Source: Streptococcus oralis (GTDB taxonomy: Bacteria > Bacillota > Bacilli > Lactobacillales > Streptococcaceae). Taken from it: DNA of 56,523 nucleotides. Position numbers and translations under genes: made by a program. The stretch is taken from positions 203,423-259,945 of the forward strand of contig NZ_KQ969550.1 in the NCBI RefSeq assembly GCF_001578945.1, written 5' to 3'. Shown here piece after piece: positions 39,995 to 47,666 of this stretch (the stretch's first letter is position 1; every line of letters begins with the position of its first letter). The notes beneath the pieces are model-generated. The model was not told the origin of the DNA. It worked only from the letters and a program-made list of their open reading frames with translations, and searched no databases.

Positions 39995-40990
39995 TTATAG
40001 AGTGGCTTCCTTGACCCACTGGAGACGTTCCACAGCAATATCACTAGGGACGGTACAGTCCGCTCCGATGATCAAGCCTTCTTTACCAGATTCAGCGATC
40101 AATCGTTTGGTTTCCGCTTGAATTTCTTCCTTGCTTCCAGTATAAAGTAAGCCTGACTTACCATTTTCAAAACCACCCAGTACAGTCCGACCTTTGAAGA
40201 TTTCTCGACCTTCAGAAAGGCTGATGCCTTCTGGACCGACTGCCCAGTTAAAGACTTGCGCTGGATAGTCTGCAAAAATATGAATATCGTTCCGAGCACC
40301 TTCATAGCCACAGATATGCAGAATATTGATACCACCAACCTCATTTGCAGCTTCAAGTACCGCTACTTCGCTTGGAGCAATGATTTCTTGATAATCCTCT
40401 ACTGAAACGGCTCCGCCTTGGATACTTTGGACACTGAGATAAATCCCATCCGCTCCTGCTTCTTGGATGATTCTCTTGCTAAGCGCGGCAATGTCTTGAG
40501 CAATCACATCCAAAACTTTTTTCAAGGTTGCCTTGTCTTCTTTGAGATAGGCTGCGATTTCCTCATCACCTCCTGCAACTTTCCCAACCAACCATTTGAG
40601 ATAAGTAATTGGCGCAAAGATATTGTAAATCGCCACAATATCCTCAGGGAAATCGGCCTTAATCTTCTTAACCAAGTCCACTTGTTCTTGGATCCATGGG
40701 TGATCGGCCCCAAGAGGTTGAATAGCGCCTAGCTCCTGAATGGTTTTTTCCTTGCCAATAACGGGATTTGGATAGGCGAAATAGCCATCACTCATGAGTT
40801 TGACAAAGTCTGGATCCAACTCCTTGATAAAGGTCTTGTGCCCCTTCAAGTTTTTCTCAATGATTCTAGGATTCGAAAATCCTTCTAGCCATTCACTTTC
40901 TTCTGTAAAGTGGTGCCAAAATCCGATTGGGACTCGATCTACTGCTTCACCTTTAAATGCTTTTAAAACGCGTTCTCTTTTTTCTGACAT
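39995..40990 (-). CDS. MtaA/UroD-superfamily zinc methyltransferase-like protein, copy 2
   Basis: This 331-residue TIM-barrel protein belongs to the uroporphyrinogen-decarboxylase superfamily. It keeps H225-x-C227 (ILHICGYEG) and C312 (IIGADCTVP). That is the H-x-C...C zinc site of MtaA/MtbA/CmuA methyltransferases, which activate a thiol acceptor. True UroD enzymes lack this site, and no other heme gene is nearby. A methyl transfer to or from a thiol is therefore more likely than decarboxylation. No corrinoid protein is encoded here. Its start is coupled to the 67-residue gene upstream, and the transporter genes follow. Substrate and acceptor are unknown. Confidence 0.78.
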   Translation of the reverse strand: MSEKRERVLKAFKGEAVDRVPIGFWHHFTEESEWLEGFSNPRIIEKNLKGHKTFIKELDPDFVKLMSDGYFAYPNPVIGKEKTIQELGAIQPLGADHPWIQEQVDLVKKIKADFPEDIVAIYNIFAPITYLKWLVGKVAGGDEEIAAYLKEDKATLKKVLDVIAQDIAALSKRIIQEAGADGIYLSVQSIQGGAVSVEDYQEIIAPSEVAVLEAANEVGGINILHICGYEGARNDIHIFADYPAQVFNWAVGPEGISLSEGREIFKGRTVLGGFENGKSGLLYTGSKEEIQAETKRLIAESGKEGLIIGADCTVPSDIAVERLQWVKEATL

Positions 40991-40992
40991 TC

Positions 40993-41196
40993 TTATTCTC
41001 CATTTCTTACTTTTTCAACTAATAAACTGCTTGCGATATCATTCGAGCGTAGAAAGGGGAGACTGGACTTGGAAAAATCCTGAACTCCACGACATCTCTC
41101 TCCATTTTTGCAGTGCTGATTTTTTACGACGCTTATGGCGACCAAGGCCAGCAAACCGACAACTGCAATGAAGATACCCCATCTTTTACTTTTCAT
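40993..41196 (-). CDS. 67-residue membrane protein with two cysteines, within the MtaA-like operon
   Basis: This small protein has a basic start (MKSKRWG), one membrane helix (IFIAVVGLLALVAISVV, 8-24) and a soluble tail of about 43 residues with the pair HCKNGERC near the membrane. AAGGAGGAGCT directly precedes the ATG, so it is very probably translated. It lies between the two MtaA-like genes: 12 bases after the first, and its stop is two bases before the start of the second. I do not recognise a family. The cysteine pair could bind metal or form a disulfide, which is inference. Confidence 0.68.
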   Translation of the reverse strand: MKSKRWGIFIAVVGLLALVAISVVKNQHCKNGERCRGVQDFSKSSLPFLRSNDIASSLLVEKVRNGE

Positions 41197-41207
41197 AGCT
41201 CCTCCTT

Positions 41208-42212
41208 TTAGAGAACGGCTGCTTGACGAATCCAGTCCAACCTCTCTAAGTCAAAGTCATCTGGGACAGTACAGTCAGCTCCAAGAAGAACTCCTCTGCT
41301 ACCAGCTTCAGCCAGCAACCGCCTTGTTTCATTTTGCAATTCCGCCTTGGAACCTTGATAAAGTAAGCTTTTCTTACCATTTTCAAAACCACCTAAAACG
41401 GCCTTACCTTGAAACAACTCTTGCCCCTGCGTCAAACTAACATTCTCATGGTGTGTTGCCCAGTTAACTACCTGCACCGGATAATCTTTAAAAATTGTCA
41501 CATCATTGCTAGCACCTTCGAAACCGCAGATATGAAGGATATTGATCCCACCAGCTTGATTTGCTGCCTTTAAAATCTCTATATTGCTCGGCTCAATATA
41601 GGCTTGATAGAGTTCAGGAGTGATTCGTTGATCCTGAATCTCTTGAGTGCTGAGGTAAATCCCATCAGCACCACCTTGCTGGATGATTTTCTGAGTTAGG
41701 ATAGCAATATCTCCTGCAATCACATCTAGAATTGCTCTGAATCGCTCAGGATTTTCGAGCAAAAGATCAGCTACTTCCTTATCTCCTCGTGAAGTTTCTG
41801 TGCGAAACCAGCGCTTGAGGTAGGAGATAGGTGAAAAGATATTGTAGAAAGAAGCAATCTCTTCAGTAAAGGTCTCTCGAATTGCTTGAACTACTTCCAC
41901 CTGTTGCTGAATCCAAGGGTGATCCTCACCAATCGACTCAATAGAAGTCAGTTCCTGAATACTTGCAATCTTAGGACTATAGACATTACTTGGATAAATG
42001 AAAAAACCATCGCTCATGATTTTGACAAAATCAGGTTTGATAGCTTCCACATACCGTCTATGCCCATCAACGCTTTTATTGAAAATTCTTGGGTTATTCA
42101 AACCTTGACCTTTTTCTTCCAAGGTTACAAAATGAAACCAAAAACCAACTGGAACTCGCTCCACTTCTTCTCCTCGAATTGCCCTAAAAACTAAGTCTCT
42201 TTTACTTACCAT
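41208..42212 (-). CDS. MtaA/UroD-superfamily zinc methyltransferase-like protein, copy 1
   Basis: This 334-residue paralogue of the 39995-40990 protein has the same zinc triad: H227 and C229 in ILHICGFEG and C314 in LLGADCTVP. Both copies share GFW-HF near residue 23, SDG(Y/F)F near 67-71, DHPWIQ and GGFENGK. These positions may line the substrate pocket. ATG 42212 follows AAGGAGAAAGGT. The frame open to 42251 has no such site. It is the first gene of the run that leads through the 67-residue protein, the second copy, two binding proteins, two permeases and the ATPase. Confidence 0.78.
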   Translation of the reverse strand: MVSKRDLVFRAIRGEEVERVPVGFWFHFVTLEEKGQGLNNPRIFNKSVDGHRRYVEAIKPDFVKIMSDGFFIYPSNVYSPKIASIQELTSIESIGEDHPWIQQQVEVVQAIRETFTEEIASFYNIFSPISYLKRWFRTETSRGDKEVADLLLENPERFRAILDVIAGDIAILTQKIIQQGGADGIYLSTQEIQDQRITPELYQAYIEPSNIEILKAANQAGGINILHICGFEGASNDVTIFKDYPVQVVNWATHHENVSLTQGQELFQGKAVLGGFENGKKSLLYQGSKAELQNETRRLLAEAGSRGVLLGADCTVPDDFDLERLDWIRQAAVL

Positions 42213-42267
42213 ACCTTTCTCCTTCCATTTGGATTGAAACCATCTTACCATTCCTTTTCCCCTTTTC

Positions 42268-42308
42268 CCAATATATATTGACTATCAACTCGATTGGAAA
42301 TTTTTATA
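42268..42308. repeat. 41-base imperfect direct repeat, copy proximal to the MtaA-like operon
   Basis: This copy matches 42395-42435 at 32 of 41 positions by my count. The conserved blocks read CTATCAA, CGATTGGA and TTTTTATA on the plus strand. It lies 56 bases before the start codon of the first MtaA-like gene, where a promoter must be, so it is a candidate operator or promoter-operator unit. Confidence 0.6.
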
Positions 42309-42394
42309 TCTATAAAGAAAAAAATCCCTGAAAAGCTTGATGTTACTGGCCTTTCAAAGATTCTATTTATTTTTATCTATTGTTCAAAAAGGAG

Positions 42395-42435
42395 CTTATA
42401 TAGATTTTCTATCAAACCGATTGGATTTTTTTATA
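42395..42435. repeat. 41-base imperfect direct repeat, distal copy
   Basis: This is the partner of 42268-42308, with centres 127 bases apart. Its end overlaps the stop codon of the luciferase-like gene (42431-42433). The inner part contains ATAGATTTTCTAT, a small palindrome. Same orientation and similar context suggest binding by one regulator at two sites. Confidence 0.6.
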
Positions 42436-43483
42436 CCCCCTCTTTCATGGCAAAGTAAGCTCGTACTTTGGGCGCCACTTGTGTGCCAAAGAGTTCAATG
42501 GCTCTCAAAACTTGATCATGAGGCATGGAACCAAGTGGTAAGTGTAGCATGAAGCGATCCAAACCTAAATCCTCAATCATGTGAATCAATTTTTCTGCCA
42601 CCTGATCTGGATTTCCCACAAACATGGCACCATTTGGACCAACTTGCTCCAAATATTGCTCATAGGTCAACTCCTGCCAGTGTGGACGGTCCTTGGAAAT
42701 CGCATCCACCACTTGCTTGGTCGGATGGAAATAATCTTTTACAGCCTGCTCGCCATCTTCAGCAATCCAGCCCCAAGAATGAGCACCCACTTTCAGGTCT
42801 TTTTCAGCATGACCGACTTCCCTACCAATCTCACGATAAGCTTGAATCAATTTCTTGAAGTAACGCGGATTGCCACCGATAATGGCATAGACAATCGGCA
42901 ACCCAATCTGAGCAATCTTCACTGTTGACTCTACATGACCACCTGTCGCCACCCACAATGGCAATTTGTCCTGAACTGGACGGGGATAAACTTCTTTTCC
43001 AGCAATGCTTTGAGTCAATTGCCCCTGCCAAGTCACTTTGGTGGTTTTATTTGCCAGCTGAAGCAGATCTAACTTTTCATCAAAGAGAGTTTCGTAGTCT
43101 TTCAAGTCATAGCCAAACAGTGGGAAAGACTCAGTGAATGAACCACGCCCTGCCATAATCTCCGCACGGCCATTTGACAAGGCATCGATGGTGGCATATT
43201 GTTGGAACAAGCGAATCGGATCCATACTCGAGAGAATGCTGACTGCACTAGTCAAACGAATCTTCTTGGTATTAACCGCCCCAGCTGCAAGAACAATCTC
43301 TGGCGCCGATACCGCAAAGTCCTCCCGATGATGCTCCCCAATCCCGTACACATCCAAACCAACCTTATCAGCCAGCTCTATCTCTGCCACCAACTGACGA
43401 ATGCGTTCATCATGACTGTAAATCTGCCCAGTCGATTCTAGAGCTGTTGTTTCACCAAATGTTGAAATTCCTAATTCTACCAT
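42431..43483 (-). CDS. LLM-class flavin-dependent oxidoreductase
   Basis: This 350-residue protein has the luciferase-like monooxygenase TIM barrel: MVELGISTFGETT, the segment GLDVYGIGEHHREDFAVSAP (in parts), IRLTSAVSILSSMDPIRLFQQYATIDALSNGRAEIMAGRGS, and a C-terminal GNPDQVAEKLIHMIEDLGLDRFMLHL. Members use reduced flavin and oxygen to oxidise aldehydes, sulfonates, thioethers or nitrilo compounds. It has its own promoter and is co-oriented with the MtaA-like operon 219 bases downstream. A shared pathway is possible. This subgroup is widespread in lactic bacteria without an assigned substrate. Confidence 0.85.
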   Translation of the reverse strand: MVELGISTFGETTALESTGQIYSHDERIRQLVAEIELADKVGLDVYGIGEHHREDFAVSAPEIVLAAGAVNTKKIRLTSAVSILSSMDPIRLFQQYATIDALSNGRAEIMAGRGSFTESFPLFGYDLKDYETLFDEKLDLLQLANKTTKVTWQGQLTQSIAGKEVYPRPVQDKLPLWVATGGHVESTVKIAQIGLPIVYAIIGGNPRYFKKLIQAYREIGREVGHAEKDLKVGAHSWGWIAEDGEQAVKDYFHPTKQVVDAISKDRPHWQELTYEQYLEQVGPNGAMFVGNPDQVAEKLIHMIEDLGLDRFMLHLPLGSMPHDQVLRAIELFGTQVAPKVRAYFAMKEGV

Positions 43484-43518
43484 CCTGTTTTCTCACTATC
43501 TCTTTTAGTTTTTAGGAC

Positions 43519-43547
43519 ATTTTATCACTAATTAGTTTTATTTTCAA
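43519..43547 (-). promoter_or_regulatory. Promoter of the LLM oxidoreductase gene
   Basis: On the minus strand TTGAAA (43542-43547) and TAAAAT (43519-43524) are 17 bases apart, 36 bases before the start codon. Confidence 0.65.
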
Positions 43548-43563
43548 TAAATTTGCTCATTAG

Positions 43564-43588
43564 AAAAAGCCTAGATGAACTAGACTTT
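43564..43588 (-). terminator. Terminator after the frameshifted membrane gene
   Basis: On the minus strand AAAGTCTAG, loop TTCAT and CTAGGCTTT form a nine-pair stem with one mismatch, and TTTC follows. It begins seven bases after the stop codon at 43595. Confidence 0.7.
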
Positions 43589-43594
43589 CTTAGT

Positions 43595-44127
43595 TTATTC
43601 TACCTGTAGTTTATTGTCTTTCAAAGTTAACTTCGAGTTTTCTGTCAATTCTGTTTGTTCAAAAGTGTAAATCGTCTCACCCTTTGTATCAATCATGTAC
43701 CAGGCTTGGTCTTTACGGACAACCAGGGCAAGCCCCGTACTATTTGTGTCCTCGTTCTTGACAGTCAAAGGAAAGGCCTTGTCCACACCTTCCAGAGTTA
43801 CTTTCTCACCTGTTTTTAATTCCACTAGGTAGTGTACTCCATCCTTTGTACCAAAACTATATTCCGCATTAATCTTTGTGTGGCTATCATAGTCTTTCAT
43901 TTGAATGGAAGTTCTATCTATACCTTCAAACGCCTTTTTAAATTGTTCTTTCTGCTCTTCAGCTTTCTTTTGATCTTGAGACTGAACCGTCTCTTGCACC
44001 GCAGCAATCCATTCCAGGTTTTGCTTTTTCGCTTGTCTCCTCTGATGGATCAAGACCGTACGTATCAAGAAAGAACTAGACAAGACGATACCAATCAGCA
44101 TAGCAATAATATTTTTTTCTTCTTCAT
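43595..44127 (-). pseudogene. Membrane-anchored protein of unknown function with a frameshift in codon 6
   Basis: The open frame from 44101 gives 168 residues but starts without a ribosome-binding site and begins inside a hydrophobic segment. A proper site, AAGGAGAAGAAA, precedes an ATG at 44127. From that ATG the frame reads MKKKKILLLC and stops after ten codons. One extra A in the run at 44112-44118 (seven T on plus) would give MKKKKNIIAMLIGIVLSSSF joined to the long frame, a normal anchor helix. The product would then have a helix, a charged coiled stretch (about 30-65) and a small beta-rich domain outside the membrane. No family is recognised. It is either a true mutation, slippage control or a sequencing error. 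Confidence 0.7.
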
Positions 44128-44168
44128 TTTCTTCTCCTTAGAGTATACAATATAGGGGTGAGAAAATG

Positions 44169-44780
44169 CTATTTTATCTGTTTTTTTAAAATAATATAAC
44201 TTGTAATCAAAATCACAAATAGAACTAATATAAAATTCAAAACGTGAAATATTCCTATAGGGTATGGCGCAACCCACCCCTGTTTGAAAATCAACAATGA
44301 AATAAAACCAGTAGCCATAGAAGTAGGCATAAAAGCAATTCCAATTATATTAAGCCAATTCACATAAAACGGTGCTTTTTCTTCTGATAATATTCTTGCG
44401 ATAAAATATCCAACAATTCCTACCACTTGAATAATTATTGCCCCCAAAATAGCTTCCATTGTTTGTTTTTCATACCATTCAGCAAATGCACAAAACAATC
44501 CAATAGCAATAAAGGCTGTTGATGAGATATAAAGTACCTTGCTAGCAAATTCTCTATTTTTTTGTTCTTTATCTACTACCAGTTCAATTCCTTTTAAAAT
44601 ATAATCTGTAGTAACACCAAAATAATCACTCATTATAATTACTTTTTCTAACTCAGGTGTACTTTGTTCACTTTCCCACTTTGAAACAGCTTGTCTTGAA
44701 ACACCTACCTTATCAGCAAGTTCTTCTTGTGATATTCCTTTAATTTTTCTTAAATATTGTATTCTGTCTGCCATGTTCAT
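44169..44780 (-). CDS. XRE-family HTH regulator with C-terminal membrane helices
   Basis: This 203-residue protein has an N-terminal XRE/Cro-type helix-turn-helix (IQYLRKIKGISQEELADKVG and SRQAVSKWESEQSTPEL, residues 6-45). A linker and four hydrophobic segments follow (about 83-100, 110-130, 140-162 and 172-198). A DNA-binding domain tethered to the membrane suggests sensing of envelope state or of a membrane partner. The gene for a small membrane-anchored protein lies 41 bases downstream on the same strand. I start at ATG 44780, after AAAGGAGTGTTGTCAA. Target sites are not known. The upstream palindrome-like TTGCAGTTGCAA near 44869 could be one. Confidence 0.82.
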   Translation of the reverse strand: MNMADRIQYLRKIKGISQEELADKVGVSRQAVSKWESEQSTPELEKVIIMSDYFGVTTDYILKGIELVVDKEQKNREFASKVLYISSTAFIAIGLFCAFAEWYEKQTMEAILGAIIIQVVGIVGYFIARILSEEKAPFYVNWLNIIGIAFMPTSMATGFISLLIFKQGWVAPYPIGIFHVLNFILVLFVILITSYIILKKQIK

Positions 44781-44965
44781 TTGACAACACTCCTTTCTTT
44801 TATGATACAATCATAACAATTTCATTGGTTGCATAGCCACCATTAAAATATAGAAATATGTCAACTTGCAGTTGCAAATGTATTTTTCAATACAAATCCC
44901 TATAAATTCCGATTTGTTATATATTTACATTATACCCTACTTATGGCAAACTAGACTCTTTTATC

Positions 44966-46774
44966 TTATTCTACTGTTACTGACTTAGCAAGATTACGTG
45001 GTTTGTCCACATCAAGGCCACGGTGGAGTGTTGCAAAGTAAGCGACCAATTGTGTTGGCACGACCATTGAGATTGGTGAGAGGTAAGGGTGTACGGTCGT
45101 AAGGACGATATCGTCTGTGTCTTTAGCAACATTTTCTTCTGCGATAGTGAGAACCTTAGCACCACGGGCTGCGACCTCTTGGATATTTCCACGAGTGTGG
45201 TTGGCAAGAACTGGATCTGACAAGAGAGCCAAGACAGGCGTCCCTTCTTCAATCAAGGCAATGGTTCCGTGCTTGAGTTCTCCTGCCGCAAATCCTTCAC
45301 ACTGGATGTAAGAAATCTCTTTGAGTTTGAGACTTGCTTCCATGGCTACATAGTAGTCTTGACCACGTCCAATGTAAAAGGCATTGCGAGTGGTTTCAAG
45401 AAGGTCACGAACCTTGGCATCAATGGTTTCTTTTTCAGAAAGGGTTGATTCGATAGACTGAGCTACGATTGACAATTCATGAACCAGGTCAAAGGCTTGC
45501 GCTTTAGCATTGCCGTTTGCTTCTCCGACTGCTTTTGCAAGGAAGGCGAGAGCTGCAATTTGTGCTGTGTAGGCCTTGGTTGATGCCACAGCAATTTCAG
45601 GGCCCGCGTGAAGAAGCATAGTATGGTTGGCTTCACGAGAAAGAGTTGAACCTGGAACGTTTGTCACTGTCAAGCTTGGGATACCCATTTCATTGGCCTT
45701 GACAAGCACCTGACGGCTATCCGCTGTTTCACCAGACTGACTGATAAAGATAAAGAGCGGTTTCTTGCTGAGAAGTGGCATACCATAGCCCCACTCCGAT
45801 GAGATTCCAAGTTCAACTGGTGTATCCGTCAACTCTTCCAGCATCTTCTTAGAAGCAAATCCTGCGTGGTAAGATGTTCCAGCTGCAAGGATGTAGATGC
45901 GGTCTGCATCTTGAACAGCCTTAATGATAGCAGGATCTACCACTACTTGACCAGCCTCATCTGTGTAGGCTTGGATGAGTTTACGCATAACAGTTGGTTG
46001 CTCATCGATTTCCTTGAGCATGTAGTAAGGGTAAGTTCCCTTACCGATATCTGACAAGTCAAGCTCCGCAGTATAGCTAGCACGTTCACGGCGATTGCCA
46101 TCATAGTCTTGAACTTCGACGCTATCAGCCTTGACGATTACCAACTCTTGGTCATGGATTTCCATGTATTGGTTGGTCTCACGAATCATAGCCATAGCAT
46201 CTGAGCAGACCATATTATAACCTTCTCCAAGACCAATCAAGAGTGGTGATTTGTTCTTAGCGACATAGATGACATCTGGATTTTCAGAGTCAATCAAGGC
46301 AAAGGCATATGAACCACGGATGATGTGAAGGGCTTTTTTGAAGGCTTCAAGAACTGACAAACCATCTTCTTCTGCAAATTTTCCAATCAAGTGAACGGCG
46401 ATTTCCGTATCTGTTTGCCCCTTGAAGTGGTGACCTGCAAGGTATTCTTCCTTGATCTCAAGGTAGTTTTCAATCACCCCATTGTGTACCAAGACAAAAC
46501 GTCCAGTCTCAGAGCGATGTGGGTGAGCATTGTCCTCAGTTGGTTTCCCGTGAGTCGCCCAACGCGTATGACCGATACCAGTTGTTCCCTCAACACCAGC
46601 TGTCTTAGCAGACAATTCAGCGATACGGCCAACAGCCTTGACTAGATGATTTTCAGCACCACCTAGGACAAAAATTCCCGCAGAATCATAACCACGGTAT
46701 TCGAGCTTTTCAAGCCCTTGAATTAAAATATCAGTTGTATTTGTGTTTCCTACAACACCGACAATTCCACACAT
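44966..46774 (-). CDS. glmS: Glutamine-fructose-6-phosphate aminotransferase (isomerizing)
   Basis: This 602-residue enzyme makes glucosamine-6-phosphate from fructose-6-phosphate and glutamine, the entry to amino-sugar and peptidoglycan precursor synthesis. The start must be ATG 46774, because the glutaminase nucleophile is C2 of MCGIVG, and a frame open further upstream would bury it. The glutaminase domain spans about 1-220, followed by two SIS domains ([22 protein letters not shown]) and the C-terminal [11 protein letters not shown]. No GGAGG lies close to the start: AAGGAGAAAG is about 30 bases away across a small hairpin. The promoter carries NagR-like sites. It is not linked to other amino-sugar genes here. 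Confidence 0.96.
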   Translation of the reverse strand: MCGIVGVVGNTNTTDILIQGLEKLEYRGYDSAGIFVLGGAENHLVKAVGRIAELSAKTAGVEGTTGIGHTRWATHGKPTEDNAHPHRSETGRFVLVHNGVIENYLEIKEEYLAGHHFKGQTDTEIAVHLIGKFAEEDGLSVLEAFKKALHIIRGSYAFALIDSENPDVIYVAKNKSPLLIGLGEGYNMVCSDAMAMIRETNQYMEIHDQELVIVKADSVEVQDYDGNRRERASYTAELDLSDIGKGTYPYYMLKEIDEQPTVMRKLIQAYTDEAGQVVVDPAIIKAVQDADRIYILAAGTSYHAGFASKKMLEELTDTPVELGISSEWGYGMPLLSKKPLFIFISQSGETADSRQVLVKANEMGIPSLTVTNVPGSTLSREANHTMLLHAGPEIAVASTKAYTAQIAALAFLAKAVGEANGNAKAQAFDLVHELSIVAQSIESTLSEKETIDAKVRDLLETTRNAFYIGRGQDYYVAMEASLKLKEISYIQCEGFAAGELKHGTIALIEEGTPVLALLSDPVLANHTRGNIQEVAARGAKVLTIAEENVAKDTDDIVLTTVHPYLSPISMVVPTQLVAYFATLHRGLDVDKPRNLAKSVTVE

Positions 46775-46811
46775 AGTATATACGACACAGGCTAGCTGTG
46801 CTTTCTCCTTA

Positions 46812-46917
46812 AATTGGTATAGTCTGATTTTCCTTTCACAGAACCAGCAAAGACAGTATATACTTGTTTTTCTCACTTGTCAAGCATAAAAATTGGTATA
46901 GTTTTTAAAATACCATC
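46812..46917 (-). promoter_or_regulatory. glmS promoter flanked by two NagR (dre)-like sites
   Basis: On the minus strand TTGACA (46878-46883) and TATACT (46855-46860) are 17 bases apart, an almost perfect promoter. AATTGGTATAG occurs on the plus strand at 46812-46822 and again at 46891-46901, one on each side. It matches the left half and centre of the dre operator ATTGGTATAGACCA known for GntR-family NagR. The distal copy is followed by a second, reversed ATACC. A CACAG...CTGTG hairpin lies in the leader between AAGGAG and the start codon. Confidence 0.7.
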
Positions 46918-46939
46918 AGAGCAAGATTTCACTTGAGAA

Positions 46940-46968
46940 CTGACAAGTCGGATTCGATTACTTATAAT
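46940..46968 (+). promoter_or_regulatory. Promoter of the EamA gene
   Basis: CTGACA (46940-46945) and TATAAT (46963-46968) are 17 bases apart, close to consensus, and TAGGAGG follows at 46975-46981. Confidence 0.75.
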
Positions 46969-46988
46969 AGAGATAGGAGGTAGTTATC

Positions 46989-47402
46989 ATGTGGTTTTTC
47001 TTCGCACTTTTATCTGCTGTCTTTGCAGCCTTAACTTCTATTTTAGCCAAAATTGGGATTGAAGGAGTTCCATCCAATCTAGCAACAGCCATTCGTACGG
47101 TCGTCGTCATCCTTATGGCTTGGGCCATGGTTTTCTTGACCAATAGTCAGACTGAGATTGTCAACATCAGTAGAAAAAGTTGGCTCTTTCTCATCTTATC
47201 TGGTTTGGCAACAGGCGCCTCCTGGCTCTGCTACTACAAGGCCTTGCAGATGGGCAATGCGACTGAGGTATCTGCTGTCGATAAGTTTAGTCTCGTCATC
47301 ACACTCGTTTTAGCCTTTTTCTTTCTACAAGATGTCCTGACGTTAAAAACAATCATTGGATGTATACTGATTACGATTGGGACCTTGGTGATGATCTTAT
47401 AA
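46989..47402 (+). CDS. Single-domain EamA-family transporter
   Basis: This 137-residue membrane protein has four to five helices and one EamA (DMT superfamily) repeat, whereas common members have two. Single-repeat members work as dimers. Typical segments are MWFFFALLSAVFAALTSILA at the start and LLSGLATGASWLCYYKALQMG-like sequence (here LILSGLATGASWLCYYKAL). No substrate can be inferred. It is one of the few plus-strand genes here and is transcribed away from glmS. Confidence 0.85.
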   Translation: MWFFFALLSAVFAALTSILAKIGIEGVPSNLATAIRTVVVILMAWAMVFLTNSQTEIVNISRKSWLFLILSGLATGASWLCYYKALQMGNATEVSAVDKFSLVITLVLAFFFLQDVLTLKTIIGCILITIGTLVMIL

Positions 47403-47512
47403 TCATCACCCTCCTCCGTATATAACCCACCCTTAAAAAGTTAGATAGCTTTTTAGGGTATTTTGTCATGTCTAAATTTATAAGTACAGGGAATCAGCTT
47501 CAAGCGTCTAGC

Positions 47513-47542
47513 AAAAAGGAGAGAACCAAATTGGTTCCCTCC
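47513..47542 (-). terminator. Terminator downstream of the Gtf3-like gene
   Basis: On the minus strand GGAGGGAACC, loop AATTT and GGTTCTCTCC form a ten-base stem with one G-T pair, and TTTTTGC follows. It lies 125 bases after the glycosyltransferase stop codon, with no recognisable gene in between. Confidence 0.75.
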
Positions 47543-47666
47543 AAGATGAGTTTTTTCATCAACCCATTACAGTTGATATAAAAACTAATTATCTCAGATG
47601 GCTAACTTCGACTTGAAATTTTGCCTTTCTAAATCTGAATGTAGTAAATCGATGACCGACTTCTGG

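Noticed and set aside
39995-42212. Two uroporphyrinogen decarboxylases, i.e. heme biosynthesis
   Set aside because: No other heme gene is present, and both proteins carry the zinc H-x-C...C triad of methyltransferases, which true UroD lacks.
46775-46860. glmS ribozyme or riboswitch leader
   Set aside because: The leader is only about 80 bases with one small hairpin and no ribozyme-like pseudoknot. NagR-like operators explain control better.
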